Below are positions 61,813 through 64,000 of a stretch of DNA of 64,000 nt, in pieces. The DNA lies in the NCBI GenBank assembly GCA_013697245.1, contig JACCXH010000067.1:62001-126000 (forward strand). Direction: 5' to 3'. The DNA is from Bacteroidota bacterium. Its GTDB lineage: Bacteria; Bacteroidota; Bacteroidia; B-17B0; Aurantibacillaceae. The translations under genes were made by a program, and so were the position numbers. Position 1 is the stretch's first letter. Every line of letters begins with the position of its first letter. Under the pieces are notes generated by a model. The model did not search any database. It saw only the letters and a program-made list of their open reading frames with translations, and was not told where the DNA came from.

Positions 61813-63303
61813 ATGCGCAAACATTTACATTATTTTTTAATTGTTGTTGTGGCAAATTTTTTCGGCCATGCATTTGGGCAAGAACAAACTGCGCAATTCA
61901 AAAAATCACTCGACTCTTTAGAAACAATTTTAAAAACGGCTCCACCCGATACTAATCGCGTTATATTATTAATGCGTATTGCTAATAGAAATAAAAATTT
62001 TAATCCCGAAAGAACTTTGTCCTGCGCACAGGAGGCCCTCGCTCTTTCGTATGAACATAAATTCAGGAACGGACTTTTCAGGAGTTTTGAAGCGCTTACC
62101 GCCGGTATGAAATATACCGGTCGTCAAAAAGAACTTTTGGTTTATTTAGATAGTTGGGAAAAAGCCGGTGATTCGCTTGGCGATATGCATCAAAAAGCAA
62201 AAAGCTGTAATGCACGAGGAACGATATTAATGGATCTTGGTAATTATTCAAAGTCTGCCGAAAATTATTTTAAGGCCATTAAAATTGATGAGGGTCTTAC
62301 CGATAAATATGCGCTGGCAGCCGATTATGGAAATCTGGCATTGGTATATGAGTCTATGAAAAAATACGAGCTGGCTTTAGAGTATGTAAACAAAGCCATG
62401 AAAATTGATAAAGAGCTGGGCGATAAAAAAGGCTATTTAAATGCTATCGGAAATTTAAGCAACATTTATTCTTACATGGGCGATAATAAAAAAGCGCTGG
62501 AGTACGATTTTGAATTTTTAAAACTGGCAGAAGAAATAGATAATAAAATGCTGGTAGCTTCTGCATTAAGTAACATTGGAAGTATTTATGATGAGATGGG
62601 CGATAAGGACAAGGCCATTGATTTCTATAAAAGAGCATTGCCCATGGCAAAAGAAATTGGTAACGATGAAATTATAATTGTGAATGGCATTAATATTGGC
62701 AATTTATATTTAGATAAAGGCCAATACGATGCCTCTATAAAAATGTTACAAGAAGCGCTTGTAAAAGCCGAAGAGATAGATCTTAAATTTCACATGAGTG
62801 AATGTTACCGATTAATGGCACTTGCTTACCGCGGAAAAAAAGAGTTTGCTAACGCTTACAGTTTTTTAGATAAGTACACCCAAGCAAAAGATACTTTGTT
62901 GAATGCGGAAAATTCGCGGCAGGTAAATGAAATGTCGGCCAGGTATGAAAAAGATAAACAGAAATTAAAAATAGATGCCCTCGAAAAAGAAAAACAATTA
63001 TCAAGTCAGGTCATCGAAAAACAGAATAATTTTCGCAATGTATTGATCGTTGTAGTTGTGCTCATTATTCTTTTGGCCGGGGTTTTATTTATGGCCTTTA
63101 TGACCAAACAAAAAGCCAATCGTTTACTTGAATTAAGTAATGCCGAGATCCAGCAACAAAAAGATATCATCGAAGAAAAGAATAAAAGCATTACCGATAG
63201 TATCTATTACGCTAAACGCATTCAAACTACTTTACTGCCTTCAGAAAAATATATTAGTAAAAATATGGAGAAACTGATGAAAAAAGATCAGCCTAAGGAC
63301 TAA
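61813..63303 (+). CDS. TPR receptor-like membrane protein lacking its output domain, copy 3
   Basis: A 496-residue paralog with ATG start and signal peptide MRKHLHYFLIVVVANFFGHAFGQ, 10 bases after copy 2. TPRs include ALAADYGNLALVYESMKKYELALEYVNKAMKIDKELGD and MLVASALSNIGSIYDEMGDKDKAIDFYKRALPMAKEIGN. The membrane helix is about 407-428 (NVLIVVVVLIILLAGVLFMAF), different in sequence from copies 1 and 2. The end is again a coiled coil with SITDSIYYAKRIQTTLLPSEKYISKNMEKLMKKDQPKD. No phosphatase domain follows in any frame. It is the last of the tandem set. Confidence 0.8.
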   Translation: MRKHLHYFLIVVVANFFGHAFGQEQTAQFKKSLDSLETILKTAPPDTNRVILLMRIANRNKNFNPERTLSCAQEALALSYEHKFRNGLFRSFEALTAGMKYTGRQKELLVYLDSWEKAGDSLGDMHQKAKSCNARGTILMDLGNYSKSAENYFKAIKIDEGLTDKYALAADYGNLALVYESMKKYELALEYVNKAMKIDKELGDKKGYLNAIGNLSNIYSYMGDNKKALEYDFEFLKLAEEIDNKMLVASALSNIGSIYDEMGDKDKAIDFYKRALPMAKEIGNDEIIIVNGINIGNLYLDKGQYDASIKMLQEALVKAEEIDLKFHMSECYRLMALAYRGKKEFANAYSFLDKYTQAKDTLLNAENSRQVNEMSARYEKDKQKLKIDALEKEKQLSSQVIEKQNNFRNVLIVVVVLIILLAGVLFMAFMTKQKANRLLELSNAEIQQQKDIIEEKNKSITDSIYYAKRIQTTLLPSEKYISKNMEKLMKKDQPKD

Positions 63304-63317
63304 ACTTTTATGCTATT

Positions 63318-63329
63318 AAATTGTTATAC
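63318..63329 (+). promoter_or_regulatory. AAATTGTTATAC element upstream of the 17-residue-repeat protein
   Basis: AAATTGTTATACTAAAAAAT stands 15 bases before the ATG, nearly the same as the sequence 14 bases before the DUF922 gene (26704). Its role is unknown; it could be a promoter or regulator site. Confidence 0.45.
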
Positions 63330-63344
63330 TAAAAAATCAGTGTT

Positions 63345-63752
63345 ATGTTAAAAAAATTACTTTTTATTACCGCATTCGCATTTATCGCTTCCTCGTCCTA
63401 TTCACAAGCCATGCAAGGCCCTGATAATGTATTTATAGGTACCATCAAAAAAGATGGTACTGTTTTAGACGAGGCCAATAAAATAATAGGCAAATTTAAA
63501 ACCGATGGAACAGTATTAGGTAAAAATTCTATCATTATTGGTTACGTTGCAAACGACGGACATATTGAGAACGAATCGCGTAAGTTAGTTGGCACGATTA
63601 AAGAAGATAATAATATTTATGATGCCGATAATAAATTAATTGGCAAAATAACTCCCGATGGCATTGTTCAAAATCAAACCGGGGAAGTGATCGGCCATGC
63701 TGCAGATATTTTACCGAGATGGGCTGCAGCTTATTTTTTCTTTTTGTTTTAA
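63345..63752 (+). CDS. Secreted protein with five 17-residue repeats
   Basis: A 135-residue protein with signal peptide MLKKLLFITAFAFIASSSYSQ. Residues about 29-113 are five contiguous units of exactly 17 residues: IGTIKKDGTVLDEANKI, IGKFKTDGTVLGKNSII, IGYVANDGHIENESRKL, VGTIKEDNNIYDADNKL, IGKITPDGIVQNQTGEV. Consensus is [IV]-G-x-[IFV]-x-x-D-G-x-[IV]-x6-[IVL]. It suggests a small beta-solenoid or beta-hairpin stack. The C-terminus is hydrophobic (RWAAAYFFFLF). I do not know the function; the pattern recalls DG-repeat families in other phyla, without implying descent. Confidence 0.75.
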   Translation: MLKKLLFITAFAFIASSSYSQAMQGPDNVFIGTIKKDGTVLDEANKIIGKFKTDGTVLGKNSIIIGYVANDGHIENESRKLVGTIKEDNNIYDADNKLIGKITPDGIVQNQTGEVIGHAADILPRWAAAYFFFLF

Positions 63753-63761
63753 CTCCATATT

Positions 63762-63791
63762 CCCCCTTTGAGAAGGGGGTTAGGGGGGTTG
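63762..63791. repeat. GC-rich palindromic repeat, intergenic
   Basis: CCCCCTT (63762-63768) pairs with AAGGGGG (63773-63779) and is followed by TTAGGGGGGTTG. This is the same layout (hairpin, TTA/TTT, GGAGGGG) as the elements inside leuS. It lies 10 bases after the repeat-protein stop and could also act on transcription. Confidence 0.65.
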
Positions 63792-63821
63792 AAAAATAAA
63801 AAATGTTTTATAAATTTTGGC

Positions 63822-63943
63822 GTCACTTTTTTTCTTGAACAAAAAAGTAACCAAAAAATTCAAGGCTTTATTAAACTTTTGCTAAAAATATTTCTTCTTC
63901 AAGCCAGATGATTTAAGCGCTTCGCGAACAGCCAAAATCATCT
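63822..63943. other. Two hairpins in the 3' intergenic sequence
   Basis: GTCACTTTTTT (63822-63832) pairs with AAAAAAGTAAC (63841-63851), a stem with one mismatch that could terminate transcription on either strand. Further on, AGATGATTT (63906-63914) pairs with AAATCATCT (63935-63943). No gene is seen from 63753 to the window end. Confidence 0.4.
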
Positions 63944-64000
63944 TCGCACATACCTACCCTTTTGAAAAAGAAGATTTTTTTACGCAAAATTTTAAAAGGC

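Overview
The window is chromosomal DNA of an AT-rich member of the Bacteroidota, most likely a free-living, gliding or surface-attached type; I cannot place it below phylum with confidence. The evidence is: type IX secretion (T9SS) cargo with type A and type B C-terminal sorting domains, a PorP/SprF protein, a SprB-repeat adhesin, promoters of the Bacteroidota kind (TAnnTTTG at -7, sometimes TTG 19 bases upstream), almost no Shine-Dalgarno sequences, a Bacteroidota-type TonB protein, and a dcw cluster without murF or ddl.

Layout. 1-4630 (minus) is the N-terminal part of a giant SprB-repeat surface protein that runs off the left edge. 4754-7080 (plus) holds a Nudix hydrolase, a phosphoglucose/phosphomannose isomerase and lipB. 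7173-9725 (minus) is a small glycan cluster (SDR, GT9, GT2). 9832-18128 (plus) holds a T9SS type B repeat protein, a TMTC-like membrane TPR protein, an omega-amidase and a TPR-SpoIIE phosphatase. 18125-19362 (minus) is an SDR/AraC pair. 19456-27296 (plus) holds an M48 peptidase, a secreted unknown, leuS, a lipoprotein-like unknown and a DUF922 protein. 27532-43531 (minus) is the complete dcw cluster: mraZ, rsmH, ftsL-like, ftsI, murE, mraY, murD, ftsW, murG, murC, ftsQ, ftsA, ftsZ. It has a MraZ operator at its head and a strong terminator behind ftsZ. 43902-45871 (minus) holds an unknown, engB and a GlsB-like acyltransferase. 45935-49159 (plus) holds a T9SS type B protein, PorP/SprF, TonB and a membrane unknown. 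49285-57899 (mostly minus) holds a YqeY protein, a duplicated T9SS type A cargo pair, queA, kdsB, a DUF1571-LysM protein (plus), an M42-like peptidase, YigZ and a DMT transporter. 57975-63752 (plus) holds an unknown, three tandem TPR receptor-like proteins and a 17-residue repeat protein.

How the genes work together. The dcw genes make lipid II precursors and the divisome. kdsB, the GT9/GT2 genes and perhaps the GlsB-like gene serve the outer membrane. The T9SS cargo and PorP/SprF serve the cell surface. The TPR proteins look like a signalling set built around SpoIIE/PP2C phosphatase architecture.

The most unusual points are these. (1) leuS carries an in-frame DUF559 endonuclease domain bounded by inverted GC-rich palindromic repeats, plus a solo copy of the same repeat further downstream in the gene. 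(2) Three tandem TPR receptors stop at the same place, just before the phosphatase domain, and a short fossil of a fourth lies upstream. (3) A short element with near-identical sequence and spacing precedes two unrelated secreted-protein genes. (4) A T9SS cargo gene was duplicated together with its terminator and a dispersed repeat.
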